Assembly (NCBI RefSeq): GCF_016598485.1
Contig: NZ_JAEMUW010000009.1
Coordinates: 157,985 to 221,984, forward strand
Origin: Micromonospora coerulea
GTDB lineage: Bacteria > Actinomycetota > Actinomycetes > Mycobacteriales > Micromonosporaceae
Length of the DNA: 64,000 nucleotides
Direction of reading: 5' to 3'
The position numbers and the translations under genes are program-made. Every line of letters starts with the position of its first letter. Position 1 is the first letter of the stretch. The notes under the pieces are model-generated. The model worked only from the letters and a program-made list of their open reading frames with translations. It searched no databases and was not told the DNA's origin. This document shows, one piece after another, positions 52,837-63,317 of this stretch.

Positions 52837-53867
52837 CCGGAAGGACGACCGGTGCGCTGGTCAAGCTCGTGGTCTTCGCCGTGGTGACCCTGCTCGCCAC
52901 CGCGCTGCTGGCCCAGACCCTCGGCGCCTTCCCGCCCGACGGGGTCACCTACCGGGCCCGGTTCACCGACGTCACCGGGCTGCTGCCCGGCGACGACGTG
53001 CGGATCGCCGGGGTGCGGGTGGGCAAGGTCAGCGACATCGCGGTGGTCGACGACACCGTCGCCGAGGTGGCCTTCACCGTGGACCGGGACGTGCCGGTGG
53101 CCACCAGCGTCCGCGCCAAGATCCGCTACCGGAACCTCGTCGGCCAGCGGTACGTGGCGCTGAGCGAGGGCCCGGGGGAGGGCCGGCCGCTGCGCGCCGA
53201 CGGGCTGATCCCGCTCACCCAGACCACGCCCGCGCTGGACCTGACCGTGCTGTTCAACGGGTTCCGGCCGCTGTTCACCGCGCTGGACCCGGACGACGTC
53301 AACAAGCTCGCATACGAGATCATCCAGGTCCTGCAGGGCGAGGGCGGCACCGTGGCCAGCCTGCTGCGCCGCACCGCCTCGCTGACCAACACCCTCGCCG
53401 ACCGGGACGCCGTCATCGGCCGGGTGGTCACCAACCTCAACAGCGTCCTGGCGACCCTGGCCACCCGGGACCGCGAGCTGGACCAGAGCATCGCCCAGTT
53501 GCAGCAGTTCGTCTCCGGGCTGTCCGCCGACCGCACCGCCATCGGCGAGGCGCTGGTCAACCTGGGCGAGCTGACCACCACGACAGCGTCGCTGCTGGAG
53601 CAGGTGCGGCCGCCGCTGGCCGCCGACGTCCGCGCCCTGGACGACCTCGCCGGCACCCTGAACCGCAACTCCGCGGTCATCGACGGCACCCTGGGCCGGC
53701 TGCCGCAGCGCTACGAGGCGCTGACCCGGGTCGCCTCCTACGGCTCGTGGTTCAACTTCTACCTCTGCGACTTCGACGGCCGGGTGGCCGTCGCCGGCCG
53801 GGCCCCGCTGAACCCGGCCACGTTCAGCGCCCCCGCCGCCCGCTGCGCCACCGGAGGCAGCCAGTGA
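52833..53867 (+). CDS. mceB: Mce family protein B
   Basis: The 344-residue protein has a membrane anchor (LVVFAVVTLLATALLAQTLG), the MCE domain (YRARFTDVTGLLPGDDVRIA, RYRNLVGQRYVALSEGPGEG) and a helical domain. It follows mceA with a 4-bp overlap and precedes mceC, as in mycobacterial mce operons. A Cys pair (YLCDF and ARCATG) near the C-terminus could form a disulfide. Confidence 0.9.
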   Translation: MTGRTTGALVKLVVFAVVTLLATALLAQTLGAFPPDGVTYRARFTDVTGLLPGDDVRIAGVRVGKVSDIAVVDDTVAEVAFTVDRDVPVATSVRAKIRYRNLVGQRYVALSEGPGEGRPLRADGLIPLTQTTPALDLTVLFNGFRPLFTALDPDDVNKLAYEIIQVLQGEGGTVASLLRRTASLTNTLADRDAVIGRVVTNLNSVLATLATRDRELDQSIAQLQQFVSGLSADRTAIGEALVNLGELTTTTASLLEQVRPPLAADVRALDDLAGTLNRNSAVIDGTLGRLPQRYEALTRVASYGSWFNFYLCDFDGRVAVAGRAPLNPATFSAPAARCATGGSQ

Positions 53868-54847
53868 CACCCTTCCGCGAACGCAATCCGGTCCTCGTCG
53901 GCGCGCTCGGGCTCGCTCTGATCCTCGCCGCGCTGCTCGGCGCCTTCCAGCTCGACCGGCTGGCCGCCCTCACCGGCCGCACGTACCAGGCCGCGTTCCA
54001 CGACGCCAGCGGCCTCGCCACCGGCAACGAGGTACGGGTGGCCGGGGTCCGGGTCGGCGCGGTGACCGGGGTGGAACTCGCCCCTGGCGCCCAGCCGTAC
54101 GTGCGGGTCCGCTTCCGGGTCGACGACGACGGGGTACGGCTCGGCCGCGACACCGGCGCCACCATCCGGATCAAGACCGTGCTCGGGCAGAAGTACCTGG
54201 CCCTGTCGCCGGCCGGACCGGGGAAGCTGGCCGAGGACGGTCAGATCCCGCTGGCCCGCACCGCCGCGCCGTTCGACGTGGTGCAGGCGGTCACCGGCCT
54301 CGCCGACACCCTCGACAAGGTCGACACCGACCAGCTCGCCCAGGCGTTCGACACCCTCTCCCAGACCTTTGCCGACACCCCGGCCAGCGTCACCACCTCG
54401 CTGACCGGGCTGTCCCGGCTGTCCCGGACCGTCGCCAGCCGCGACGCCGAGCTGCGGACGCTGCTCGCCCGGGCCCGGGACGTCACCGGCGTGCTCGCCG
54501 AACGCGACGCCGAGTTCCGCAAGCTCGTCGCCGACGGCGAGCAGCTGCTCGCCGAGGTCAGCCGCCGCCGCGACGCCATCCACCGGCTGCTCGTCGGCAC
54601 CAGCGACCTCAGCGTCCAACTGTCCGGACTGGTCGCCGACAACCGCGCCCAGCTCGAACCGGCCCTGCGCAAGCTGCGCGAGGTGGTGGCCATCCTGCAA
54701 CGCAACCGCGACGACCTGGAGCAGACCATCCGCCGGATGGGACCGTTCCTGACCGCGTTCGCCAACGTGGTCGGCAACGGCCGCTGGTTCGACTCGTACG
54801 TCGACGGCCTGCTCCAGCCGTACCTGCCCACGACGGGAGGACGCTGA
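53864..54847 (+). CDS. mceC: Mce family protein C
   Basis: The 327-residue protein carries an anchor (LVGALGLALILAALLGAFQL), the MCE domain (YQAAFHDASGLATGNEVRVA, TIRIKTVLGQKYLALSPAGP) and helices rich in A, L and R. GTG start at 53864 overlaps the preceding stop by 4 bp. It belongs to the tunnel-forming set. No features outside the family are visible. Confidence 0.9.
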   Translation: MTPFRERNPVLVGALGLALILAALLGAFQLDRLAALTGRTYQAAFHDASGLATGNEVRVAGVRVGAVTGVELAPGAQPYVRVRFRVDDDGVRLGRDTGATIRIKTVLGQKYLALSPAGPGKLAEDGQIPLARTAAPFDVVQAVTGLADTLDKVDTDQLAQAFDTLSQTFADTPASVTTSLTGLSRLSRTVASRDAELRTLLARARDVTGVLAERDAEFRKLVADGEQLLAEVSRRRDAIHRLLVGTSDLSVQLSGLVADNRAQLEPALRKLREVVAILQRNRDDLEQTIRRMGPFLTAFANVVGNGRWFDSYVDGLLQPYLPTTGGR

Positions 54848-56091
54848 TGCCCGGCCCGATCCAGCGCTGGCGCCGCCCCCTGGCCGCCGCGACCGTGCTG
54901 CTGACCGCCGTCGCCGCCGGGGTGGTGCTGTGGCGTCACGAGCCACCCCAGCGGCGGGTGCTCGCCTACTTCACCAAGGCGGTCGGGGTGTACCCGGGCT
55001 CCGACGTGCGGGTGCTCGGCGTCCGGGTCGGCGAGGTCGAGGCGGTCACCCCGCAGGGCCGGACCGTACGGGTCGAGCTGCGCTACGACCCCGAGGTGGC
55101 CGTCCCCGCCGACGCCCAGGCGCTGATCGTCCCGCCCAGCGTGGTCAGCGACCGGTACGTCCAGCTCAGCCCGGCGTTCACCGGCGGGCCGGCACTGGCC
55201 GACGGCGCGGAGATCCCGGTCGAGCGCACCGCCGCCCCGATGGAGATCGACGACATCTACCAGGCGCTCGACGAGTTCAACCGGACCCTCGGCCCGCAGG
55301 GCGCGAACCGCGAGGGCGCCCTGTCCGACCTGGTCGCCACCGGGCGGGCCAACCTCGCGGGCAACGGCGGCAACCTGCATGACACCCTCGACGGGCTGTC
55401 CCGCGCGCTGACCACCCTCGCCGACGGCCGGCAGGACCTGTTCGGCTCGGTGGCCAACCTGCAACGCTTCACCACCACGCTGGCCCGCAGCGACCAGCAG
55501 GTACGCGGCTTCAACCAGCAGCTCGCCGACGTCGCCGAGCAGCTCGCCGGGGAGAAGGAGGAACTGGCCGCCGCCCTGCGCAACCTCGCCGCCGCGCTGG
55601 CCGAGGTGACCACCTTCGTCCGACAGAACCGGGCGGCGCTGCGCGACAACGTGGCCGCGCTGACCGACCTCACCGGCGTGCTGGTGCGCCAGCAGCGGGC
55701 GGTCATTGACATCCTCGACGTGGCGCCCCTGGCCGTGAACAACCTCAGCCTCGCCTACAACCCGCGCTCGGGCACCCTCGACACCCGCGACAACGCCCTC
55801 GGCCCGTACGACCCGGCCACCTTCGTCTGCTCGCTGATGGTGGACCAGCTTCCCGCCGGCCAGGTGCCGGCGAAATGCACCGCGCTGGCGCAGACGCTGC
55901 GCTCCCGCGGCCTGCCCCTGACCGACCAGCTGCGCAAGCTGCTCAAGCTGCCGCCCGGCGCCCCGGCGGCCGGCGGGTCCCCACCGGGCTCCATCAGCTC
56001 CCCCGGTGCGCCGACCGCCGACGAGGCGCCGGGCGGCTCCACCCGCACCAGCGACCCGACCCTGGGCGGCATCCTGCGGGGGCCGGCATGA
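54847..56091 (+). CDS. mceD: Mce family protein D
   Basis: The 414-residue protein starts at ATG 54847, sharing one base with the previous stop. It has a membrane anchor (AAATVLLTAVAAGVVLW), the MCE domain (LAYFTKAVGVYPGSDVRVLG, IVPPSVVSDRYVQLSPAFTG), helices and a Pro/Gly/Ser-rich tail. It is a tunnel subunit. The tail from about 360 is low-complexity. Confidence 0.9.
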   Translation: MPGPIQRWRRPLAAATVLLTAVAAGVVLWRHEPPQRRVLAYFTKAVGVYPGSDVRVLGVRVGEVEAVTPQGRTVRVELRYDPEVAVPADAQALIVPPSVVSDRYVQLSPAFTGGPALADGAEIPVERTAAPMEIDDIYQALDEFNRTLGPQGANREGALSDLVATGRANLAGNGGNLHDTLDGLSRALTTLADGRQDLFGSVANLQRFTTTLARSDQQVRGFNQQLADVAEQLAGEKEELAAALRNLAAALAEVTTFVRQNRAALRDNVAALTDLTGVLVRQQRAVIDILDVAPLAVNNLSLAYNPRSGTLDTRDNALGPYDPATFVCSLMVDQLPAGQVPAKCTALAQTLRSRGLPLTDQLRKLLKLPPGAPAAGGSPPGSISSPGAPTADEAPGGSTRTSDPTLGGILRGPA

Positions 56092-57500
56092 CCGCCCGGG
56101 CGCTGCGGGCGCTGGCCGCCGCCGTCGTGGCGGCGCTGCTACCCGCCGGCTGCGGGCTGCCCGAGCTCGCCGACCTGCCGCTGCCCGGCGGGGCGCCGAG
56201 CGGCGACGGCTACACCGTCACCGTGGAGTTCAGCGACGTGCTCGACCTGGTACCCCGGGCCGCCGTCAAGGTCGACGACGTGACCGTCGGCACCGTGGAG
56301 AAGATCTCCCTGTCCGGCTGGCACGCCCAGGTCCGGCTGCGCATCGACCGCGCGGTGCGGCTGCCCGCCAACGCCACCGCAGCCGTACGACAGAGCAGCC
56401 TGCTCGGCGAGAAGTACGTGGCCGTCGCGCCGCCACCCACCGGGCCGGCCAGCGGGCGCCTCGGCGACGGCGACCTCATCCCGCTGTCCCGCACCACCCG
56501 CGGCGCCGAGGTCGAGGAGGTGCTCGCCGCCCTCGGGCTGCTGCTCAACGGCGGCGGCCTGGCCCAGCTGCGGACCATCAACGCCGAACTCGGCAAGGCC
56601 CTCGACGGCCGCGAGTCCGACGTCCGGGACACCCTGCGGCAGCTCGACACCTTCATCGGCGGGCTGGACCGGCAGAAGAGCGACATCGTCCGCGCCATCG
56701 ACGCGCTCGACCGGCTCACCGGGCGGCTGGCCCGGCAGCGGCAGGTCGTCGGCGATGCGCTGGACTCCCTCGCCCCCGGCCTGACCGTGCTGACCCAGCA
56801 GCGGACCCAGCTCACCACGGCCCTGACCGCCCTCGGTGAACTCGGCGCGGTCGGCACCCGGGTGGTCGACCGCAGCCGCGACGACACCCTGGCCAGCGTC
56901 CGGGCGCTGCAACCGATCCTCGAACAGCTCGCCCGGGCCGGCGACGACCTGCCCAAGTCGCTGGACTTCATGCTGTCGTACCCGTTCCCGCCCAACGTCA
57001 CCGGCGCGATCGTCGGCGACTTCGTCAACCTCTCCGTCACCGCCGACCTCGACGCCGCCAGCATCCTGGCCAACCTGGTCGCCGCCGCGCCCGCCCCGGT
57101 CCGGTCGGCCGCCCGGCCGAACGCCCCCGCCGCGCCCCGGCCGCCCGCCGCGGGCGGCGCGAAGCCCTCGCCCGGCGGCCTGCCCGGCGGCATCGGGCTG
57201 CCCGACCTGCCCCTGCTGAAGTGCCTGCCCGACCTGAAGGACTTCCCGGCCCGGTGGACGCCGCCGAAGGAGTGCGGCCTGCCGGAGGGCTGCGTTCTGC
57301 TCAAACCCGGCTCGGCGGTGCCCCTCGGTGGGCTGCTGCTGCCCAAGGGGATCGTGCCGCCGGGCACCGCCTTCCCGGCCGGCACCGAACTGCCCGCCGG
57401 CACCGTGCTCACCGCCGAGTGCGTCCTGCCGGTGACCGGCGCGGTCACCGGCCAGCTCGGCGGCCTGCCGGAGGTCCTGGGCGGAGGGCTGATCCCGTGA
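56088..57500 (+). CDS. mceE: Mce family lipoprotein E (LprK-like)
   Basis: The 470-residue protein has a lipobox LLPAGC with Cys22, then an MCE domain (YTVTVEFSDVLDLVPRAAVK, RQSSLLGEKYVAVAPPPTGP) and a helical tail. Lipid anchoring marks the E-type Mce proteins. It overlaps mceD by 4 bp. A long Ala/Pro/Gly-rich C-terminal part contains several cysteines and repeated G-L-P and P-x-G segments. Confidence 0.9.
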   Translation: MTARALRALAAAVVAALLPAGCGLPELADLPLPGGAPSGDGYTVTVEFSDVLDLVPRAAVKVDDVTVGTVEKISLSGWHAQVRLRIDRAVRLPANATAAVRQSSLLGEKYVAVAPPPTGPASGRLGDGDLIPLSRTTRGAEVEEVLAALGLLLNGGGLAQLRTINAELGKALDGRESDVRDTLRQLDTFIGGLDRQKSDIVRAIDALDRLTGRLARQRQVVGDALDSLAPGLTVLTQQRTQLTTALTALGELGAVGTRVVDRSRDDTLASVRALQPILEQLARAGDDLPKSLDFMLSYPFPPNVTGAIVGDFVNLSVTADLDAASILANLVAAAPAPVRSAARPNAPAAPRPPAAGGAKPSPGGLPGGIGLPDLPLLKCLPDLKDFPARWTPPKECGLPEGCVLLKPGSAVPLGGLLLPKGIVPPGTAFPAGTELPAGTVLTAECVLPVTGAVTGQLGGLPEVLGGGLIP

Positions 57501-58738
57501 TCGGACGCACCGCGAAGCTCCAGGTCCTCGCCTTCGTGCTGGTGAGCGTGCTCGGCATCGGCTACGTCGGGTTCCGCTACGTCGGCCTGGGCGACCGGCT
57601 GTTCGGCGGCGGCTACGTCGTCCACGTGGACCTGGCCCGGGCCGGCGGCATCTTCGCCAACGCCCCGGTCACCTACCGTGGCGTCCCCGTCGGTCGGGTC
57701 ACCGGGGTCGCCTTGCGCGCCGACGGCGTCCGCGCCGACCTGCGGATCGACCGGGGCGTACGGGTGCCGGACGCGCTGCGGGCCGTGGTCACCCAGCGTT
57801 CCGCCGTCGGCGAGCAGTACCTCGACCTGCGGCCGGAGCGCGACGGTGGCCCCTTCCTCGCCGACGGCGCCGTCATCCCGGTCGACCGCACCGGCGTCCC
57901 GCTCGCCCCGGAGACGCTGCTGACCAACCTCGACGCCCTGGTCCGATCGATCGATCCGGACGACCTGACCGTGCTGATCAGCGAGCTGGGCACCGCCTTC
58001 GAGGGCAACGAGCAGGCCCTCGCGCGGATCCTCGACGCCGGGGACGCGCTGCTCACCGAGGCCGACGCCCGGCTGCCCGAGACGCTGACCCTGATCCGCG
58101 ACGGGCGGACCGTGCTCACCACCCAGGCGGAGTCGACGGCGGCGCTGCGCCGCTGGTCGGCCGGCCTGGCGGAGCTGGCCGCCACCGTCCGCGCCGCCGA
58201 CCCGGACCTGCGGCGGCTGCTCGCCACCGGGCCGCCGGCCGGCGCCGAGCTGCGGGCGCTGCTGCGCGGACTGGACCCGAGCATCGGCACCCTGCTCGGC
58301 AACCTGATCACCGTCAACGGGATCGCCGCCCGGCGGCTGCCCGGCATCGAGCAGCTACTGGTGGTCTACCCGGTCGCGGTGGCCGGCGGCTTCACCGTCA
58401 CCCCGGGCGACGGCACCGCCCACCTCGGCCTCGTCGTCAACGCGGGCGACCCGCCGTCCTGCGTCTACCGCGGTGGTGGCACCCGGTGCAGCGGCCAGGA
58501 ACGGGCCGCCGGCGCCAGCGTACGCGGGGCGCAGAACGCGCCGCGGCCGTCCGGACGCGAGCCCACACCCGCACCCGTCCCGTCCGACCAGGGCGCCCCG
58601 GGGGGCTACGACCCGGCGAGCGGCCTGGTGCTCGGCCCCGACGGGCGACCGTTGCAGTTCGGTGGCACCGGCGGGCAGTACCGGACGGCCGGTGACCAGT
58701 CGTGGAAGCAGTTGCTGCTCGCCGGGGTGACCCCGTGA
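57497..58738 (+). CDS. mceF: Mce family protein F
   Basis: The 413-residue protein has an anchor (LQVLAFVLVSVLGIGYVGFR), the MCE domain (YVVHVDLARAGGIFANAPVT, VTQRSAVGEQYLDLRPERDG) and a C-terminal domain with Y-D-P-A-S-G-L-V-L-G-P-D-G. It starts with a GTG overlapping mceE. It completes the A-F set, and the next two genes encode Mce-associated proteins. Confidence 0.9.
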   Translation: MIGRTAKLQVLAFVLVSVLGIGYVGFRYVGLGDRLFGGGYVVHVDLARAGGIFANAPVTYRGVPVGRVTGVALRADGVRADLRIDRGVRVPDALRAVVTQRSAVGEQYLDLRPERDGGPFLADGAVIPVDRTGVPLAPETLLTNLDALVRSIDPDDLTVLISELGTAFEGNEQALARILDAGDALLTEADARLPETLTLIRDGRTVLTTQAESTAALRRWSAGLAELAATVRAADPDLRRLLATGPPAGAELRALLRGLDPSIGTLLGNLITVNGIAARRLPGIEQLLVVYPVAVAGGFTVTPGDGTAHLGLVVNAGDPPSCVYRGGGTRCSGQERAAGASVRGAQNAPRPSGREPTPAPVPSDQGAPGGYDPASGLVLGPDGRPLQFGGTGGQYRTAGDQSWKQLLLAGVTP

Positions 58739-58761
58739 CCGGCGTACCCGAGGAGGTGGCG

Positions 58762-59562
<801 letters not shown>

Positions 59563-59578
59563 CCGGAGGAGGAACCCG

Positions 59579-60079
59579 ATGCGCATTCCCACCGCCCTGC
59601 GCCGGCGGCGGATCCCCGCCCTGCCGGCACTGGTCGTCGCCCTCGTGGTCGCGGTGGCCGTCGCCGCCGCCGGCTGGTACGGCGACCACCGCGCCGGCCA
59701 GCGCGACCGCGCCGTACGCCAGGCGCTGGCCACCGCGCCGGCCGCCGCAAAGGCCCTCTTCTCGTACGACTACCGCACCTTTGACGACAGCGTCGCCAAC
59801 GGACGCACCTTCGCCACCGGGGCCTTCGCCGACGAGTACACCAGCACCACCTCGACCCTCAAGCAGACCGCCACCAAGCAGCAGGCGGTGGTGCTGGCCG
59901 AGGTCTCCGCCACCGGGGTGGTCACCGCCGGCACCGACCGGGTGGAGCTGCTCGTCTACCTCAACCAGTACCGGCGCAACGTCAGCACCGCGGGGGAGAA
60001 GGTCGACCAGAACCGGGTCGTACTCACCATGGTTCCGGTCGACGGGGAGTGGAAGGTCGTCAAGGCGACAGCGATCTGA
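59579..60079 (+). CDS. Mce-associated membrane protein 2
   Basis: The 166-residue protein has one membrane helix (PALPALVVALVVAVAVAAAG) and a small NTF2-like or Mas-type domain (AKALFSYDYRTFDDSVANGR, QTATKQQAVVLAEVSATGVV). It is the last gene of the mce operon. A GGAGGAGG site precedes the ATG at 59579. It should sit at the membrane with the Mce complex. Confidence 0.82.
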   Translation: MRIPTALRRRRIPALPALVVALVVAVAVAAAGWYGDHRAGQRDRAVRQALATAPAAAKALFSYDYRTFDDSVANGRTFATGAFADEYTSTTSTLKQTATKQQAVVLAEVSATGVVTAGTDRVELLVYLNQYRRNVSTAGEKVDQNRVVLTMVPVDGEWKVVKATAI

Positions 60080-60310
60080 CGCCGCCCAGGCGGGACGGTC
60101 GGCCATTTACCCGCACCTGGTACCTCTGGCGGCGTATTCGTAATGACCACGGTCGGCCCGGCCCGCCGTCCGGCGGCGACCCCCGCCCCTGACGCAACCG
60201 TCGAGACGACACGCTCGACGAGGACCAGATGGGTGCGAAAGGTGAAACCGCGGGCCTGCCTGTACGCACGCCGTTCATTTGTGTCGTAGGCCGATGGCAG
60301 AGTGTCCGAT

Positions 60311-60533
60311 GTGCAGCTTCGGTACAACTATCGTGTGTACCCGACGCCGGGCCAACAGGAGGCGTTGGCGCGGGCGTTTGGGTGTGCGCGGGTGGTGTTC
60401 AACGACGGACTGCGCGCCCGGCAGAAGGCCCGTGAGCAGGGGTTGCCGTATGTGTCGGACGGGGAGTTGTCAAAGCGGGTCATCACCCGGGCGAAGACTA
60501 CCCCGGAGCGGGCGTGGCTGTCCGAGGTGTCGG
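60311..60533 (+). pseudogene. tnpB: tnpB, 5' part, split by an IS element
   Basis: The frame from the GTG at 60311 (or 60302) gives VQLRYNYRVYPTPGQQEALA, ARVVFNDGLRARQKA and LSKRVITRAKTTPERAWLSE, the OrfB N-terminal domain of IS605/IS607-type TnpB. The ORF is interrupted at 60533/60534. It resumes in frame at 63318, where GAGGTGTCGG is repeated, so the two halves were one gene. The left end of the host IS605-type element is not identifiable in 60080-60301. Confidence 0.9.
60524..60533 (+). repeat. Target-site duplication, left copy
   Basis: GAGGTGTCGG directly precedes the left inverted repeat and is identical to 63318-63327. The next base C is shared by the two junctions, so an 11-bp reading is also possible. 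Confidence 0.9.
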
Positions 60534-60551
60534 CAGGGCCCCGGCAAAGTC
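60534..60551 (+). repeat. Left inverted repeat of the ISAs1 element
   Basis: CAGGGCCCCGGCAAAGTC is the exact reverse complement of 63300-63317 and matches 61846-61863 at 17 of 18 bases. It begins CAGGG as in known ISAs1 ends. Confidence 0.9.
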
Positions 60552-60673
60552 GTGGCGGTGCCCGACTTGAGTGGACTGGAGTAGAAGCGCCGTTGTTGAT
60601 GGCGGCAAGACGGGCATGACTGGTTCGGAAGATCATCAAGGTTCCTACGCCGTGTTGATCGCCGAAGTGAGTC

Positions 60674-61843
60674 ATGCCCGCCCTGCCATCATCGCTGATC
60701 TCGTCGGTGTCGCGTGCACCGGCTCTGACCGTGTCCGAAGCCGCTGGTGGACTGCTCGCTGCGCTGGCCGATCTGCCTGACCCGCGGGCCCGGGGGGGTG
60801 TCCGGCACCGGCTGACGGTCGTGGTGAGCGCTGCGGTGTGCGCGGTGGTGGCCGGCGACCGGTCGTACACCGCGATCGCTGAGTGGGTCGCCGACGTGCC
60901 GGCGGCGACCGCGCTCGCGCTGGGCATGGCCCCGGATCGGCGCCCGTCCGAGGCGATGATTCGCCGGCTGTTGCAGGCCATAGACCCGCAGCTACTGACC
61001 GCGGCGGTCAGCGTCTGGCTTACCGGCAGGGCTGCTGCCGGCACGTCGACGTCCCGGCGAGCGATCGCGGTCGACGGCAAAACCCTACGCGGCTCGCGCA
61101 CCACCGGCAACGCGGCCCGGCATGTGATGGCCGCCTGCGACCAGGCGGCCGGCGTGGTCCTGGCCAGTACCGACGTCGACGGCAAGACCAATGAGATCAC
61201 CCGATTCGCACCGCTGCTCGACCAGATCGGCGACCTGCGCGACACCGTGATCACCGCCGACGCGCTGCACTGCCAGCGTGAGCACGTCGACTACCTCGCC
61301 GAACGCGGCGCGCACTGGATCCTGACCGTCAAGGGCAACCAGCCCAGCTTGCATGCCCAACTCGCCGGTCTGCCCTGGCGCGCCGTCCCCGACGCCTTCC
61401 GCGACACCGACCGCGGGCACGGCCGCCGCGAGATCCGCACCTTGAAGGCCCTGACGATCTCCACCGGCATCGACTTCCCACACGCCGCCCAAGCACTGCG
61501 GATCCGCCGCCGCAGACGGCGCCTGGACCAGCCGAAACGCTTCACCACCGAGACCGTCTACGCCATCACCGACCTGCGCGTGCACCAAGCGAAACCGGCA
61601 CACCTGGCCGCGTGGATCCGCGGCCACTGGTCCATCGAAAACAAGATCCACTGGGTGCGGGACGTCACCTACGACGAAGACCGATCCCAGATCCGCACCG
61701 GAACCGGGCCCGAGGTCATGGCCGCCCTCCGCAACGACGCCATCGGCGCACTCCGCACCGCCGGAATCACCAACATCGCCGCCGCCAACCGACATCACGC
61801 CCGCGACAGCACCCGGCCCCTGGCCCTACTCGGCATCACCTGA
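60674..61843 (+). CDS. ISAs1-family DDE transposase
   Basis: The 389-residue protein has the DDE_Tnp_ISAs1 layout: [20 protein letters not shown] at the N-terminus (DUF4372-like), the first Asp in [13 protein letters not shown] (Asp134), the second in [14 protein letters not shown] (Asp196) and the Glu in [19 protein letters not shown] (Glu322). All three catalytic residues are present and the reading frame is intact, so it is probably active. It cuts and joins at the inverted repeats at 60534, 61846 and 63300. Confidence 0.92.
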   Translation: MPALPSSLISSVSRAPALTVSEAAGGLLAALADLPDPRARGGVRHRLTVVVSAAVCAVVAGDRSYTAIAEWVADVPAATALALGMAPDRRPSEAMIRRLLQAIDPQLLTAAVSVWLTGRAAAGTSTSRRAIAVDGKTLRGSRTTGNAARHVMAACDQAAGVVLASTDVDGKTNEITRFAPLLDQIGDLRDTVITADALHCQREHVDYLAERGAHWILTVKGNQPSLHAQLAGLPWRAVPDAFRDTDRGHGRREIRTLKALTISTGIDFPHAAQALRIRRRRRRLDQPKRFTTETVYAITDLRVHQAKPAHLAAWIRGHWSIENKIHWVRDVTYDEDRSQIRTGTGPEVMAALRNDAIGALRTAGITNIAAANRHHARDSTRPLALLGIT

Positions 61844-61845
61844 CG

Positions 61846-61863
61846 ACTTTACCGGGGCCCTGA
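61846..61863 (-). repeat. Internal right inverted repeat of the ISAs1 element
   Basis: GACTTTACCGGGGCCCTG matches the outer right repeat at 17 of 18 bases. It stands 2 bp after the transposase stop, where a normal ISAs1 element ends. Confidence 0.85.
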
Positions 61864-62037
61864 GCGGGCATGACTCTCGATTCAGACTCACCCAAACTGC
61901 TTGGCCCACCCGCCACGCCGCGTCAGCTCGTCACTCGTTGCGAGAACCCTGGGCATCGTCTTGTCGGCACCGGGAGGCGCGGCAGCGTGGTACGACTGCT
62001 TCAACGCTGCCACGAAGCCGACAGAACGGGCGAGCCG

Positions 62038-63228
62038 ATGACGACGAGCCGGGCGGGCGAGCTGCTGCGCATGCCTGAGGATCCGCAGATGGCAACGTTC
62101 CTGGAACTGTTCTACGACCTGGCGTTTGTCTTCGCGCTCACCCAACTCTCGCACGCGCTGATCCAGGATCTCACCTGGAGCGGCGCCTTCCAGACGCTGT
62201 TGCTGCTGCTGACATTGTGGCGGGTCTGGTTCAACACGGCGTGGATAACCGACAGGTTCGACCCGCAACAACTGGCGATACAGCTGCTGGTCATCGCAAC
62301 TTTGGTGGGCACCCTGGTGATCGCGATCGCGCTGCCCGACGCGTTCGGCAGGCAAGGCCTGGTCTTCGCAGGGGTATTCGTCGCCCTATTCATCGGCACC
62401 AACATCTTCCTTGTGATCGCCCTGCGGGGCCACGCACCGCGGCGCACCTCCGGGCGGATACTGTTCTGGTACGGCGTGACCGCGGTGCCGTGGATCGCCG
62501 GGGCGCTCTCGCATGGGACGGCGCGTGTGGCGCTGTGGACACTCGCGGTGGCCCTGGACTACGCCGCATACGCGCTTTACTACCCCACGCCGCGGATCGG
62601 CCGCACGCCCCCGTCGGATTTACCGACCATGGCCGAACACCTGTCCGAACGCTACCGGCAGTTCTACATCATCGCGCTCGGCGAGTTGATCCTGGTCACC
62701 GGACTGGCGCTTCGCGGCACCGCCTTCACGCCCGACCGGACCGCTGCGTTCCTCGTGACGATCGCCACCACCGTGCTGCTGTGGCGGATCTACATCTACC
62801 GCGCCGGGGAACTGGCGGCCGCAGCCATCAAAACGGCCCCCGACCCGGCCCGCCTTGCCGGATCGACGTCATACGCCCACCTGGTCATGGTCGCCGGCAT
62901 CGTCGTCACCGCCGTCGGCGACGAACTCGTCATCACCCACCCGTTCGGACATACGCAACCGGCCTGGATCGCCGCCATCCTCGGCGGACCCGCACTCTTC
63001 CTCGCCGGGCGTGCCGGCTTCGAGTACGCGGTCTTCGCCCGCGTATCCCGGGATCGGCCGATCGGCCTGGTCGTGCTGGCTGCCCTGACACCGGCGATGC
63101 TCCTCCTGCCGCCACTGCTGGTCGCCCTCGCCGCCACCACAGTCCTCGCCGGAGTCGCCATCTCCGACGCCACTCGCGCTCGAGCACATCCAGCCGAACC
63201 ACCGTCGCCACCAGGCGCACCATCGTGA
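62038..63228 (+). CDS. LtrA-like low-temperature-requirement membrane protein (IS cargo)
   Basis: The 396-residue protein has about ten hydrophobic helices and LtrA motifs: FLELFYDLAFVFALTQLSHA near the N-terminus, RVWFNTAWITDRFDPQQ, and HLSERYRQFYIIALGELILV. LtrA of Listeria is needed for growth at low temperature, but its molecular role is unknown. The ATG at 62038 opens at the conserved region. The gene sits between two right-end repeats of an IS, so it can move with it. No adjacent regulator. Confidence 0.85.
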   Translation: MTTSRAGELLRMPEDPQMATFLELFYDLAFVFALTQLSHALIQDLTWSGAFQTLLLLLTLWRVWFNTAWITDRFDPQQLAIQLLVIATLVGTLVIAIALPDAFGRQGLVFAGVFVALFIGTNIFLVIALRGHAPRRTSGRILFWYGVTAVPWIAGALSHGTARVALWTLAVALDYAAYALYYPTPRIGRTPPSDLPTMAEHLSERYRQFYIIALGELILVTGLALRGTAFTPDRTAAFLVTIATTVLLWRIYIYRAGELAAAAIKTAPDPARLAGSTSYAHLVMVAGIVVTAVGDELVITHPFGHTQPAWIAAILGGPALFLAGRAGFEYAVFARVSRDRPIGLVVLAALTPAMLLLPPLLVALAATTVLAGVAISDATRARAHPAEPPSPPGAPS

Positions 63229-63299
63229 CAGGTCGCGGGCAGCTACCCCCGGTCCGATCCACACAAAATCCCGGCCGGCCGCCGGCTGTCCGCCAGCAT

Positions 63300-63317
63300 G
63301 ACTTTGCCGGGGCCCTG
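63300..63317 (-). repeat. Outer right inverted repeat of the ISAs1 unit
   Basis: GACTTTGCCGGGGCCCTG is the perfect 18-bp complement of the left repeat. The target duplication follows it at once, so this end, not the internal one, was used in the last transposition. Confidence 0.9.

Larger units (their letters stand above)
60534..63317 (+). mobile_element. ISAs1-family element with LtrA cargo, inserted in tnpB
   Basis: The 2784-bp unit is bounded by 18-bp perfect inverted repeats and a 10-bp target duplication. It carries an ISAs1 transposase gene (60674-61843), an internal copy of the right repeat (61846-61863) and the LtrA-like gene (62038-63228). The unit from 60534 to 61863 (1330 bp) has the size and form of a normal ISAs1 element. 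The extra 1.45 kb was probably gained when an outer right end was captured, giving a transporter IS. Confidence 0.85.

Noticed and set aside
60674..63228. Phage defence island around the transposase and TnpB
   Set aside because: There is no nuclease, restriction or toxin gene other than the disrupted tnpB; the only cargo is an LtrA-like membrane protein.
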